Positions 53,025 through 64,000 of a stretch of DNA of 64,000 bases are shown piece by piece (the stretch's first letter is position 1; every line of letters starts with the position of its first letter). This stretch comes from Costus lasius (Eukaryota > Streptophyta > Magnoliopsida > Zingiberales > Costaceae). Where the stretch lies: the NCBI GenBank assembly GCA_027563935.2, contig CM050446.2:26787501-26851500 (forward strand), read 5' to 3'. The translations under genes and the position numbers were made by a program. Under the pieces are notes generated by a model that was given only the letters and a program-made list of their open reading frames with translations, had not been told where the DNA came from and did no database searches.

Positions 53025-54956
53025 TGTTGGGAAACCCCGGGACACTTTACAATTTTCAGAGTCATGGACATACATTTTACGCAGCGGAAGAATGTCCCCG
53101 AAACAGGCCGGTCCCAAAAACCCAGTGAAGATCGCAAGCAAGGGAGTCGACACGATGAGTTAGGAAATACCTCAGGAGCAATGTAGAGCGATGCTGATGC
53201 AGGCGCCCAAGTGTGCGCCCTCTGCAGTCTCACACACACGGATCTCTTGAGTTCTCTTCTTCCACGCCCGGTGCTAGCCTCGGGAAGAAGATCCAAGCCT
53301 TAGTTCTCCTCTTGAATGCTTGCGCCACCTCCAAGGTAGAAGTGCCAAGATGATGAAGAAGAGAGGAGAAGGGAGAATGCCGCCAAGCCTTTACTTCTCT
53401 TGCGCCAAAGGAGGAAGAAGAGAAGAAGCTTGCGGGTAGGGTTTGATGGAAGAAGATGGTTGCGCCAATGCCCCTTGTTCTCGCCCTCTTGATGTGTTCA
53501 CGCTTTCAAGGATGAATCATCTCTAAGAGGGGGCGACTAGGGTCACATTTATAGGGCAAGAGGCGGTTAGAGTAAGGGTTAGGATCATGACAAGTGTAGG
53601 GCTAGGATGAGGAGGTTTGAGAAAAGGAAAGTCTCCAAGACATTTCCATAATTCTCATTCAACCGTTCCTTATTGTGCCCCACGCCTTTCCTTGTGCGCC
53701 AAGGCCTTGCCTTGCGCCCCAAGCAATGCCATAGAGGCATGCATTCCATCCTAGGAAGAGAGGGGAGGCGCCCTTTACTTCCATAATGAAGCAAAGGCGC
53801 CAACATGACCCCATTATACCCTTTTAGCCTCTCATCTCTTCATGAGAACTTGTTATTGAGCCTCATTGGATAATGAGCTAGCCCAAACTTCATTACATGG
53901 GTTGATTAAGCACTTGGATCCAATCCAATGCAACCCTAATCCAAATGTGACCAACCATGGTCAAATACGGGTCAACCTGCCAAAAATGAAGTTTGGCTCC
54001 AATAACATTCTTCCATCTCATCTGGCCCATTGGTGCTAATGAAATCTCCCAATTAGATCCGAGTTATCCAATAACTCGATCATAAGGCTTCCCGATCAAT
54101 ACGAGAACTCAAGTATCAAGGTGTGCGACCCTGTAGGTTCCTCTGACGCTGGTAGTGCTGACCAGAGGTCATCACAAGCAGTGAGTGGCACCAAGCAGTG
54201 CATCGCTGCTACCCAGGTCATTGAAATGGATATCGACATCGACATCCCCATCATCGCAACTAGGTACAGATGCATTACAGTCTCTTTGCCGAACTGATAT
54301 CCGATTGGACAAGTGTGTCACCACTTGCTTTCATCCAATCACATGGTTATGACTAAAACAGGTTCTCACCTGAGTATGGCCATACACTCTCAGTCATAGA
54401 ACCATAAAGGAGCTCCATGGATATCATACTTCCCTAGGGAAGGGGCAAATCCTATGTCTGTCCATTGATCTTCTCATATGGGTCGTGACATGCTCAATAA
54501 CAACCGTTATGACCTCCCAGCTACGGCAAGGTGTTAGGTTGTATCAAAGCAAGTCCCTAACCATATAGAATGATCAATGACCTCAAGTCAAGGGATCAAT
54601 GCATCTCCTGTCACTTATGAGGATAACTCATGACACCAAGTCATAGCCTCATAGCGGGTCTATCCAGTATATCCTCCAATGATATACCCATGTGTCTGCG
54701 TTAGCACCACGTGCCTAACCAGCCCACATACCAGTCTCTCAAGTACCAGAGCTGTCCCATAACCACTCAGGTACATCGACTGGGGACAATTATTTGAGCA
54801 CAGATCCAATCTGTCTCCAGGGACATTATCATGTAAGTACACAATCGCAGGTGTAGACAAACAATGATAACGACAATGCCAGAATGATATATACGTATCA
54901 ATGTCAAGTAGTACATAAGTTGACCAAAACTAGGTCCTAGGGCATATACACCAACA
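53025..54956 (-). repeat. Ang3 5' LTR
   Basis: 1932-bp copy of 27096-29028, followed by TSD CATGA (54957-54961). Single-base differences are spread along it. No gene. Confidence 0.95.
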
Positions 54957-56950
54957 CATGACAAGCTCACCAATCTCAAAATGTCGTGGCCTACGATGCA
55001 CGTTGGCCTCAGCCGCGTACCGGGTGTTGCTCAAGAAAATCCGACGACGAATTTCATCGTGTATACCCGCAAGATGAGAAGCAAAGGTGTATGCAGACTC
55101 ATGGATAGATGGTGGAGGAGGGACGTTATGCATGTCTATGGGTTTCCTAGGTTGGTGCCCGAGGACGACCTGGAAAGGACTCAGCCTAATGGAGCGGTGC
55201 GACGCGCTGTTATACGCGAATTCCGCGATAGGAAGGTGTTCAGCCCAATGGCGTGGGAGGTCGCCAGCTAAGCACCGCAGAAGGTTACCCAAACTCTGAT
55301 TCACCACCTCGGTTTGACCGTCCGTCTGTGGATGGTAAGCCGACAAAAACTTGAGAATGGTCCCAAGGAGGGCCCACAATGATTTCCAAAAGTGACCGAC
55401 GAATCGGGTGTCGCAGTCAGAGACAATGATGAGGGGCAAGCCGTGTAGGCGGACAATCTCCCTAATGAACAGATGGGCAATGTGGGCAGCATCGGCGGTC
55501 CTAGAACAAGGAACAAAATGCGCCATCTTAGAGAAGCGGTCCACGACAACGAAGATGGAGTCATGGCGCGAGGTGGTACCGGGCAGACCAAGGACGAAGT
55601 CCATGCTAATGTCGAGCCATGGACTCCTAGGGACTAGCAGGGGGGTGTACAAGCCAATGTTGGCAAGGCGAGGTTTGGCACGTTGGCAGGTGCCGCAATG
55701 CCGGACGACCTTATCTACGTCCTTACGAAGAGTGGGCCAGAAGAAGCGGTCTTCGGCCAAGTCGAGGGTCTTGTCGCGGCCATGGTGCCCAGTGGCACCG
55801 CCAGCGTGTAGCTCGAGCAGCAGATGCTCGCGGAGGGAGGACCGGGGAATGCACAATCGGTTACCGTACACAACATAACCGCCGTGGAGACGATACGGGA
55901 GGTCTGGGGGGTCGGCAGCGAGGAGGCGAGCGAGTACCGGACCGAAGTCAGGGTAGTCCGCATACTCATCGCGGATGTGGGGAAGGGCCGGAATAGACGT
56001 GGATAGGACACACAGGAGCGAGCGGACTCGCCTACGGGCATCGGCCATGACATTCTCTTTCCCAGCCTTGTGGGTGATCACGAAGGTATACTGCTGAAGA
56101 AACTTAACCCACTTAGCATGGCGAGGGACGAGTTTCTTCTGGGAGTTGAGGAAAGAAAGGGCCTGGTGATCACTGAAAAGGATGAACTCCTTGTGTAGGA
56201 GGTAATGACGCCACTGCCGAAGAGATTGCACGATGTCGTAAAACTCCTTATCATAGGTAGAGTATCATTGCCGTGCATCATTCAGCTTCTCGCTGAAGAA
56301 GGCGATCGGGTGGCCCTCCTAGCTAAGGGTACCTCCAATGCCCGTACCTCCAATGCCCGTGCCGGAGGCGTCACAGGCAACCTCAAAGACTTTAAAAAAG
56401 TCGGGGAGGCGAAGGACGGACGCAGAGGTCATGATATCCTTAAGGGCCGAGAATGCGGGGCTCACCGTGGGTGTCCAACAGAAGGTTTCATTCTTGGTGC
56501 AAGCCGTCATAGGGGATGCGATGGTGCTGAATCCCTTAATGAAACGGCGGTAGAAGGCAGTGAGTCCAAGAAAGCTGCGGACCTCAGTGACGGACTCGGG
56601 TTCCGGCCATCGGCGGATGACCTCAATTTTCGCGGGGTCAACCATGAGACCCTGGTCCGAAACGATGAAACCTAGTAATAGAACCTGAGAGTTGAGGAAG
56701 GAACACTTCTTCGCGTTAAGGAACAGACATTCCTTACGCAGGAGGTCAAAAGTCAAACGCAGGTGCTCTAAGTGGTCAGCGCGGGTGTGGCTATATATGA
56801 GAATGTCATCGAAGTAGACGACCAGAAATTTGCCCATGTAAGGACGAAGGACCTGGCTCATGAGACGCATAAACGTGGAAGGTGCGTTGGTAAGCCCGAA
56901 GGGCATAACCAACCACTCGTAGAGGCCGTCCTTCGTCTTGAAGGCCGTCC
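54957..56950 (-). pseudogene. Chr2 pol pseudogene (RT, RNase H, integrase)
   Basis: One frame. RT begins abruptly at 56950 with [21 protein letters not shown], its first part being lost, and keeps YFDDILIY. RNase H has [10 protein letters not shown] with a 15-bp tandem duplication adding a second GTGIG (56331-56360). A TAG near 56321 (Gln in relatives) and a TGA near 56270 break it. The following 420 codons (56231-54957) are open and hold the RNase H end and a nearly complete integrase: HHGRDKTL, CGTCQRAKP, SMDFVLGLPG, SDCDTRFVGHF and the catalytic Glu in HPQTDGQTEVVNQSL. Integrase stops at the Ang3 insertion after HFEIGELVM. Confidence 0.9.
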
Positions 56951-56952
56951 TT

Positions 56953-58675
56953 GCGGTGTTCCTGGTGGAGTGAGCTGTGAGATAATCCCACACTCCTTCA
57001 GATAGTCAGTAAATTCTCGACTTAGGTATTCTCCACCTCGATCTGAGCGAAGTGCCTTGATATTTCGGCCTAGCTGATTTTGTACTTCATTTTTGAACTC
57101 TTTGAACTTGTCAAAAGATTCACTCTTATGTCTCATTAGATAGACATACCCATATCTACTGAAATCATCAGTAAAGGTAATGAAGTATGAGTAGCCACCT
57201 CTGGCATGTTTACTAAATGGCCCACACACATCACTGTGTATAAGGTCAAGTAAACCTGAAGCCCTTTGACCTTTGTTAGGAAAAGGAGACTTCGTCATTT
57301 TGCCCAATAAACAAGCTTTGCATGTATCAATCTCCTCATAGGAGAATGATCCCAGCAGTCCATGGTCATGCAACCGCTTAATGCGCTTCTTGTTAATATG
57401 GCCTAAACGACTATGCCATAGCAAGGTGCTATCATCAGCATACTTGGCTTTCTTATTATCAATATTTTGTATAGAACATTCCATGTCCAACATGAATAAC
57501 CCATTGTTAATTGACCCAGTAGCATAAATAATATTATCAAGAGAAAGATAACACTTTGAAGTCTTGCATTCAAAGGAAAACCCTTTCCTGACAAGAGCAG
57601 GAATAGAGATAATATTCTTGGTAATGCTAGGTACAAAATAACAATTGTTCAATTCTAATACAAGTCCAGATGGCAATGAGATGTAATATTCTCCTACAGC
57701 AACAGCAGCAACCCGTGCCCCGTTTCCAACTCGTAGGTCCACCTCATGCTGTCCCACCTGTCTTCTTCTCTTGAGTTCCTGTACATTTGAACAAATGTGA
57801 ACTCCACATGCAGTGTCCAACACCCATGAAATAGAAGAAGAAGATATCATGACTTCAGTCACAAAAATACCTGAGCCAGAAGCGATGCTTCCCTTCTTGT
57901 CTCCTTGGAGCGCTTTACAGTCCTTTTTCCAGTGACCCAGCTGGCCACAATGGAAACATCTGTATTCCTTCGACCGCTTGACCTTTTGTTTCAGAGCCTT
58001 GTTGTAGTTCTTGACAGGGGCTTTACCCTTCTTCCCCTTCTTCTTGTTCCTGGAAGGGAACATCAAGACAGAGGTTGAAGGCTTTCCCTTTAGAGTCTCC
58101 TCTGTAGTCAAGAGCATATTCAGCAACTCTGCCGGAGTACAGTCGATCTTGTTCATATTAAAATTAATAATGAACAGATCGAAGGAGGCCGGGAGGGACT
58201 GCAGAATAATGTCTACAGCACGCTCCTGATTGATGGTATGCCCCAGTTTCTCTAGAGCCTCTTTGTGCCCAATCATCTTGAGCACGTGAGCTCCCACTGG
58301 ACTCCCTTCAGCCAGTTTGCTCTGAAAGAAAAGCTTAGTCAAATTATAGCGTTCAGTCCTCGCCTGTGCAGCATACAGCATCTTGAGGTTTGCTATAATT
58401 TCTATAGCAGACATATCCTCATGCTGACGCTGCAGCTGTGGCGTCATAGACACTAGCATCAGGCAAGCGACATCAATGCTATCATTGACATGCTTTTCAT
58501 AGGCATCCCGAACCGCCCTTGCAGCGTTCGGAGCGGGTTGAGGCGGTATAGCCGTCTCGAGGACATACAGTTTCCTCTCAGCCTTAAGAACAATCTTAAG
58601 GTGTCCGTACTAGTCTGAGAAGTTTGGCCCAGCAAACTTCTCCCTTTCCAGTAGGGATCGCACATTGAAGCTCAT
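56953..58675 (-). pseudogene. Ang6 gag-protease-integrase fragment
   Basis: The polyprotein start (ATG at 58675, MSFNVRSLLEREKF) is broken early: the codon for Trp in NFSDWFGHL is TAG near 58612. From there the frame is open through the zinc knuckle CFHCGQLGHWKKDC, protease LDTACGVHIC, HHCC and integrase up to [14 protein letters not shown] at about 56955, before the catalytic Glu. It then runs into antisense-frame Chr2 codons until a stop at 56858. Confidence 0.92.
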
Positions 58676-60495
58676 GGTGTTCGTTGCTGCAGGAATCTAC
58701 AACAATGCAAGAACAGCAAGGTCAGTATCAATGTTTAGAATCAATCCAGGACTTAAGAAAGATTCTTTTCTCACTATTTTATCTGACTGAAAAATCCATT
58801 AAAACAGTCCGAAAGAGTAAGACTCTTTTAGTGAGATGGGATCCAGATTTCATACTTGGTCTCCGCGTCCCGCTCAGGCGAGATAAGATGCACAGAGAGT
58901 ACAAGCACTAATTTCTGGTAGGCAGTCCCTGCCAATCGCCAACCCGTGCGATTCCCCTTCATCTGGGCAATCCAGCAGACTGTGCCAACTGAGTTGGTAC
59001 AACACAGTCTCTGATCCCACAGATGGCTGCCTCCATATAGCTAACATATGCCCCATATGTAGCCTACATGGTCAAGCTGACCTGACCTACTCCCTGGACC
59101 ACCACGTGCTATGCTGAGCAACGAGAAGCGATAAATCCCTTCTCTGTAACACGCAGGTGAAATCACACACCGTCTGAAGATAGGTGGGCGTGCCCACTGA
59201 GTGGGTACAACACGGCCCCAACGATAGTCAGAACAGTGAGGTTTCGCGTCAGAAGGCTTACGTGCTTGATATTTAGCGTTGGATTTTAACGGTCCTTTTA
59301 TCTTCTTAACTATCATGCAAACCCTATGGTGATAGCAGAAGATAAATAAATCATGCATTTCTAATTATTTAAACAATAAAGGAAAGCATGATGATCTTAT
59401 GTGGTAAACGCCCATTAAGCCTAAGTAAGACCTTAAGTTAACTTAAGTCTTCACTTGAGCTCTTCATGAGTCTTTTGCATCTCATTTGGCCCAGACCAGG
59501 GCCCAAGCGCCCACTGCAGCTCAGGTGCGCCCACCAGGTAAATGCGCCTGTCCCAGAGTCGAACCCTGGACCTCCCACCTGGTCAAGCCACTGCTGCATG
59601 CGCCAATGCCATGTGTGCTCTGTGCTCTTGTCTGATTAAAATTACAATTTAATCTATCTAGACAAGATTGACACGCAGGTCAATTACACAATAAATTAAT
59701 TAAAATGTGATGCGCAGATCACAAAAATAATAATTTATAATTAATCCAGGCTCGCAGGCCCCAGCACAGCACACATTAAAAGGGCAACCCACATAAGAAG
59801 AAATAGACAAGCATCATGGCATCCAATCAATATGTGATCCATCAACTAAATAAAATTTTTTCAAAATCCCATCGGAATCAATTTTATTTGTCTTATGTGC
59901 CCTACTACCTTACAACGGTCCATTAATAGGGATCCACTCATCATGTCTAGTCAGATCCACTGCCCTTGCATGCACCAAGTCCTAACTGACTTGAGTCGAC
60001 CTAATGGTCAACCATGCATGCGCAAAGGGCTGAACAACCTTCATGAGTTCTGGCAAGCGGGTGTGACCCCGGGCCTAACTCATGTGCGTTCACTGGTTGT
60101 CTCAACCAGACCTCGCTACACGCCTATCTGCAGTCGACCTATAGCCACCTCGTGCTTGCGCATAGGTGCCATCTGGTCGACCCATCTAGGCTGTCAGATG
60201 GTCTGATCAGACTGGTTGGATCTTACCTAGAAGATGACTTCAACCCCATCAACCCGTCTAAGGGTTTATAGTAGGCGCTTAGATCTAATATGGGGCGCGC
60301 AAGTGAAGGTTTTTGACAAAACAACAACATGCGCCAATACATGCGCCAAAGTGTAACATACATCAAACATATGTATTTTCGCATGATGAACTATCATAAA
60401 CTTTAGCATGTAAAAACCTTAGATCTTAAGCTTACGCTCAAACATGGATCACACAATAACATCAAGCAATCATATGAACACATATAGAACCGCAT
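58676..60495 (-). other. Ang6 untranslated leader
   Basis: No gene. Stem-loop 2 lies at 58977-59010 and stem-loop 1 around 59193-59205. The lower stem of stem-loop 1 is GGG/CCC where Ang1 has GGA/TCC. The T-arm-like hairpin is at 59553-59569, with stem CCAGG/TCTGG and loop GTTCGAC in element sense. Confidence 0.8.
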
Positions 60496-60507
60496 GCTTT
60501 GATACCA
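60496..60507 (-). other. Ang6 primer binding site, one change
   Basis: In element sense TGGTATCAAAGC, with A instead of G at one position compared with Ang1 and Ang5. Confidence 0.9.
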
Positions 60508-60509
60508 AT

Positions 60510-62193
60510 TGAAGGTTCCCCTAAAAGGAAGGGGGGGGGCCGAAACCCTAATAGGTGGCGCATATAGTTCATTTGCAACGGAAGCAAGGGTTTCAAAGGA
60601 TCTCATGTGATATTCATATGATCAACTTAAAACGATAGCATAGAGATGCGTTACCATGGCCATGAGTAAGGAGGCGGCTTGGAAGAGAAAGAATCAAATG
60701 CTTCTTCTCCAAAGGCGACGCACACAAGGTGAAGATGGCTTTCTCCTTGTTGTCCTTTGTGCTAGCAAAGACCTTCAAGAATCCTAATCGCGTGTAGGAG
60801 ATGTCGAAGAAGAAGTCTTGCTGGCCGAATGTTTTCCTCCTAGCCTCGAGAGGCCTTCACACGAGAGGAATCAATGGAGAATAATGGGCGAGCAACGTTA
60901 CTACGTGGGAGCGTTTCCAATTTGGAAACCGACTTCCAAAATTAGTAACTCCTCAATGTTTCATGCGTTCACCCAAGTGAACCATCGAAACAATCCTTCT
61001 CCAATTGAACCAAGCGTTCACATATGTGAACCGATTCTATTTATTCGGTCCAATTGAATTTGGTTCAAAAACCAAATCAAACCAGCATAGGCTCAGATCC
61101 AATCAAACCAAATGGTTCAAGATCTAACCGTTCATCTCTTGATGCTCTTGATCTCACCGATCTAGCATCAATACTCTCGATCGAAGCTTACCGATCTCAA
61201 GCCCTAATCAATCAAACATGATCAGACCAAATCTCACTTACAATCAGAGTTTAAACTCCTTTAAACTGAACCAAAACAATTCAGTCCACACGATCTGACT
61301 TAAGTAAGCCATATCATCAAATTGTGCGACCCTAAGGGTTTCCTTTAAATGTCGGTAACGATAACTTACGTTATCACGATCAGTGAGGGGTATCTAGCCA
61401 CACATCACTGTCTCCCGATATGAAGGAAAGAGTCTTCCAAGACTACACCCAAACCACAGCACAAGTGTGAATCCACTTCACGAGGCATACATGTTTCCTT
61501 TGCCACTGGATGTTCTTATTGGACAAGCGTGTCAAGCTTGTAACTCCAATATGATGAGCATGATTAGATCAGATGATCATAGTCACCTGGGTATGGCCAT
61601 ACACTTTCTCAATCATCTCATTCAGGGGGGCCCCTTTAGAACATCACACTCCAATCAAGGAGACGGCAATCCTATATCTATCACTAGTGTCCTAACCTGA
61701 CTCATGATCATTATCCAAGATAGTCTATAACCATTATATTTCAAATGATATTGAACTACCTCAAAACAATGACAATCATCATTTAGAAACACAAGTGATC
61801 TCAAGTCAGAGGACATGTGCCACTTGTTGCAAACAAGGATTATTCACATTGTGACAAGCAATTGAATATCCTAGTAGGGTCTGTCCAGTACATCCAATGT
61901 ACCCATGAGTCTACATCTTATTCCATGCTCGAAGCATCCTATAAGATTAGAACACATATTAGTCTCAATCATATCAAGGCTGTCTCATGTTCACCAAGAT
62001 ATCTCGACTAAGGACATTACAGCATGTCAGCCAAGCTGAACAGCATTGAGACATTATTCAGAAGCACACTTATTGCGGCAGACAATGTAACAAACTGAAT
62101 AACAACCATTGCCTTTATAAACATAAGAGTTTATACATGATACTGAAAGAATCCCAAGGCCTCAAACATTAGCCTTAAGGGCATACCCCAACA
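60510..62193 (-). repeat. Ang6 5' LTR
   Basis: 1684 bp. Plus-strand ends TGAAGGTTCCCC and ATACCCCAACA. Homologous along its length to the LTRs of Ang1 and Ang5, including the GATAACGTAAGTTATC-type inverted repeat near 61370. A G run of nine lies near 60529. No gene. Confidence 0.95.
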
Positions 62194-63549
62194 TCCATTA
62201 CACTTAATGTAAGTGTAGAAGATGCTCGTACGCTTCCAATCCTCGGACAGAGGGGGGCTATGGACAAGGGTGCAACGAACAACCGCCATGGTATGGCGTG
62301 GCCTAGACTCGTCAACGGTGTAACACTGTGGGCCGACTTCCTGGGCCGCAGGTGGGCCGCAAGGAACTGGGGGTCGTGAGTCGCGTCGCTCGGGTGCGAT
62401 GTGCAAAGAGTGGCGGGGACAGTCCTTGTTGAAGTGGCCGGTTTGGTTGCAGTGGCGGCAAGGGCCTGGGGGAATGGCGGCAATGGGTGCTTTACCCTTG
62501 TCCTCCCACGTCAAGCGAGGAGGGGGTGCCTCGCGGGGCGCATCCTGGGGGAAATGCCGGGGACCAGCAGGGCTAGGACGTGGCGGTGCCTCGAGACGAG
62601 GGGGAGGGGCCGGCGCCAGAGACGCATAAGCAGGCCGGCGAGCCGGGTAAGGTTCAGCACGATGGGTGCGCGAGCGGAGGTCCTGCTCGACCTCACGGGC
62701 ATGGTGGAGGACAAGGATGATCGTGTCAAGACCGTAGGAGGGTAACGCGCGCCGAATCTCCTCGCGGAGACCATTGTGAAGCCGAGATAGGGTGAAGGCG
62801 GAATCCTCCTTAAGGTTGCAGCGGATACCAAGCTCGTCAAAATGAGAGTGGTATGCATCGACAGTGTCAGACCCTTGGGAGCTAACGGAATACGAATCGA
62901 GGAGGTGCTGCCTATAGGTGGGGGGCACATACTTCTCCTTAAGCCGGTAGCACATTTCCTCCCATCGGGTAATGGGGGGAAGATGTAGGTCTACTAATTG
63001 GCACTCTACGTTCATCCAATACAACCGAGCGGGGCCGGTTAGCAAAAGACGGACGTAACTGACTTTAAGGTGTTCGGACATGGCGCTCCATTCGAATTAG
63101 TTATCGACGGCAGCAGCCCAATCGAGGAAGACATGAGGGTCAAGGCTACCGTTGAAAATTGGAAGGTCAACGCGCGTGAGCCGGTGGACCTCGTCGTCCT
63201 CACGACTACGCGGAACAAGGCGACGTGGGTGAGGAGCGTCCTCGGCCCACGCGGACTCATTGGCAAAGGGGTCAAAGCGGGGTGACTCGTTGGCGCGCAT
63301 ACGCAGTGGGGCCAACGGAGGTGGAATACTAGCAGAGGGCTGGCCCTCGACGGGCTTAGCTCGGAGTTCCATGACTTGGTCCGTCAGATGATGGACCGGC
63401 GCCATGAGGCGCTGAAACATGGCTTCCATCGCTTCTAAACACGTGGACAGTGACTCAACCGACTCTACCCTAGGCGGAATACTTTCTTCGGTCGTAGCGG
63501 GCACTGGGGTAGGGGGTTGTTGATACGAGGCTCCTGATCTAGTGGTCAT
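62194..63549 (-). pseudogene. Chr2 gag and start of protease
   Basis: The start ATG at 63549 (MTTRSGASYQQPP) lies about 100 bp from the PBS. A variable amino end is followed by LPIFNGSLDPHVFLDW, a block typical of chromovirus gag. One stop (TAA near 63099, where a Tyr is expected before FEW) interrupts it. Then comes the capsid (RWEEMCYRLKEKYVPPTYRQ), a Pro-rich linker, zinc knuckle CRHCNQTGHFNKDC (about 62455-62415), and the protease start ending TYIKCNG at the Ang6 boundary. The last 20 codons of the open frame are Ang6 LTR. Apart from the single stop the gag looks complete. Confidence 0.9.
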
Positions 63550-63647
63550 GATGTAGGAAATGCGAATGAATGCTGAAATAAAACCCGAAAAATCGAATGA
63601 AATGTAGTGGGAGACCGGCGAAGCTAGACAAGAGTTAGCTTCAACTT

Positions 63648-63659
63648 CCTATGATACCA
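63648..63659 (-). other. Chr2 primer binding site
   Basis: In element sense TGGTATCATAGG, a tRNA-Met type site with a change from CAGAG to CATAG, five bases from the 5' LTR. Confidence 0.8.
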
Positions 63660-63664
63660 AATTT

Positions 63665-64000
63665 TGACGCAGTTGATGAATAGGAGGATTCCTTAAAGCA
63701 ATACTCTACGGTGGGGGAACTATGATGCGGAAATCCAGGAGAAGGTCTTGAGACGAGGGAAGAGAAAGCATGTGCGATCGATGAAAATCCGCGGAGAAAA
63801 CCGATGGGAATAGCGCGAGATGTAACTTGAGAAACACTCGGGGCGACAAGAAACCACAGATCGAAACTCTAATGGAAAATACTCACCTCGATCGCGGAGC
63901 CAATGTTTGTTTTGCAAGCACACGCGCACGCCCTTCACAATGCTATGGCAACCCACCATGCTTACTCGTCCAAGACACAACGCAGCAAGATGAACATGCA
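63665..64000 (-). repeat. Chr2 5' LTR, partial at window end
   Basis: Aligns with 25008-25343 with about 20 differences. The rest lies outside the window. No gene. Confidence 0.9.

Larger units (their letters stand above)
27096..54956 (-). mobile_element. Ang3: Angela-like copia element, complete ends, split by Ang4
   Basis: LTRs of 1932 and 1933 bp (27096-29028 and 53025-54956) differ at about 27 positions (1.4%). PBS, leader, gag-pol and purine tract are present, and the TSD is CATGA. Ang4 splits gag. Without Ang4 and its TSD the element is about 9.5 kb. Two nonsense codons in the polyprotein make it inactive now, though it looks recently active. Ends on its own strand are TGTTGGTGTATATGCCC and TTTCCCAACA. 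Confidence 0.93.
56950..62193 (-). mobile_element. Ang6: 5' half of an Angela-like copia element
   Basis: Same family as Ang1 and Ang5. The 5' LTR (60510-62193), PBS, leader, gag, protease and part of integrase are present. It ends inside integrase at about 56950, where Chr2 RT begins. RT, RNase H and the 3' LTR are gone, together with Chr2 protease and the first part of its RT, so one deletion removed both. It lies in the Chr2 protease region after TYIKCNG. TSD cannot be tested. Confidence 0.92.
22628..64000 (-). mobile_element. Ang2: Angela-like copia element, decayed, runs past the window
   Basis: Only the 3' end is in the window: the 3' LTR (22628-24369), the purine tract and the end of RNase H (24391-25007). 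Chr2 then interrupts it. The remainder lies beyond base 64000. The five bases before the LTR are CAAAC; the partner TSD cannot be checked. LTR ends (TGTTGGG and ATACCAACA on the plus strand) resemble those of Ang3 but with much more divergence. Confidence 0.85.
25008..64000 (-). mobile_element. Chr2: chromovirus-like Ty3/gypsy element, split by Ang3 and Ang6
   Basis: Minus-strand order from the right: 5' LTR from beyond 64000 to 63665, PBS, gag and start of protease (63549-62194), Ang6 with a deletion, RT to integrase (56950-54957), Ang3, integrase end (27090-26815), and 3' LTR (26756-25008). It is related to Chr1 in gag and pol but clearly another family, because the LTR sequences differ. 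Part of protease and the start of RT are missing between 62194 and 56950. Confidence 0.88.

Noticed and set aside
62131..63081. Carboxyl end CWGMPLRLM... of the Chr2 gag frame as a novel domain
   Set aside because: These codons are the Ang6 LTR read through the insertion junction.

Overview
This window is repeat-rich nuclear DNA of a flowering plant. I see no host gene. Every long reading frame belongs to an LTR retrotransposon (plant-type Ty1/copia of Angela/BARE type, Ty3/gypsy chromovirus-like, and Ty3/gypsy Athila-like). All sequence after about base 1 can be assigned to nine elements inserted into one another. The species cannot be told from this sequence.

Layout, outermost first. Ath1 is a decayed Athila-like element on + (LTR 1 to ~1463, PBS 1466-1483, gag and protease 1653-4510, RT/RNase H/integrase 20751-22627). 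It is split twice. (i) Chr1 is a decayed chromovirus-like gypsy element on - (4511-20750). Its 3' LTR is itself split by Ang1, a nearly intact copia element on + (5615-14697, TSD CAGGT, one 1293-aa polyprotein). (ii) Ang2 is a decayed copia element on - that starts at 22628 and runs out of the window. Inside Ang2 lies Chr2 (gypsy, -, 25008 to beyond 64000). Inside Chr2 lie Ang3 (copia, -, 27096-54956, TSD CATGA) and Ang6 (half a copia element, -, ~56950-62193). Inside Ang3 lies Ang4 (copia, +, 32730-51102, TSD CATAC). Inside the 3' LTR of Ang4 lies Ang5 (copia, -, 40420-49552, TSD AAAGG). The deepest path is six elements: Ath1 > Ang2 > Chr2 > Ang3 > Ang4 > Ang5.

LTR-to-LTR divergence, counted by eye, falls in nesting order: Chr2 about 6% (only ~335 bp comparable), Ang3 about 1.4%, Ang4 about 1.1%, Ang5 about 0.1% (two differences in 1691 bp). 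In the other branch, Chr1 is about 7-8% and Ang1 about 0.4%. Ang5 and Ang1 keep full gag-protease-integrase-RT-RNase H frames and are the only candidates for recent or present activity. Ang4 combines young LTRs with a thoroughly broken coding region, so it was probably moved by enzymes of a relative.

The most interesting non-coding structure is of two kinds. First, the copia leaders between PBS and gag carry three ordered stem-loops whose stems differ between families while pairing is kept (candidate RNA dimerisation or packaging signal). Second, the upstream parts of the LTRs of all three gypsy elements carry arrays of the same CACGGCC...GGCCGTG palindromic module upstream of a TATA box, although the families are otherwise unrelated in sequence there.
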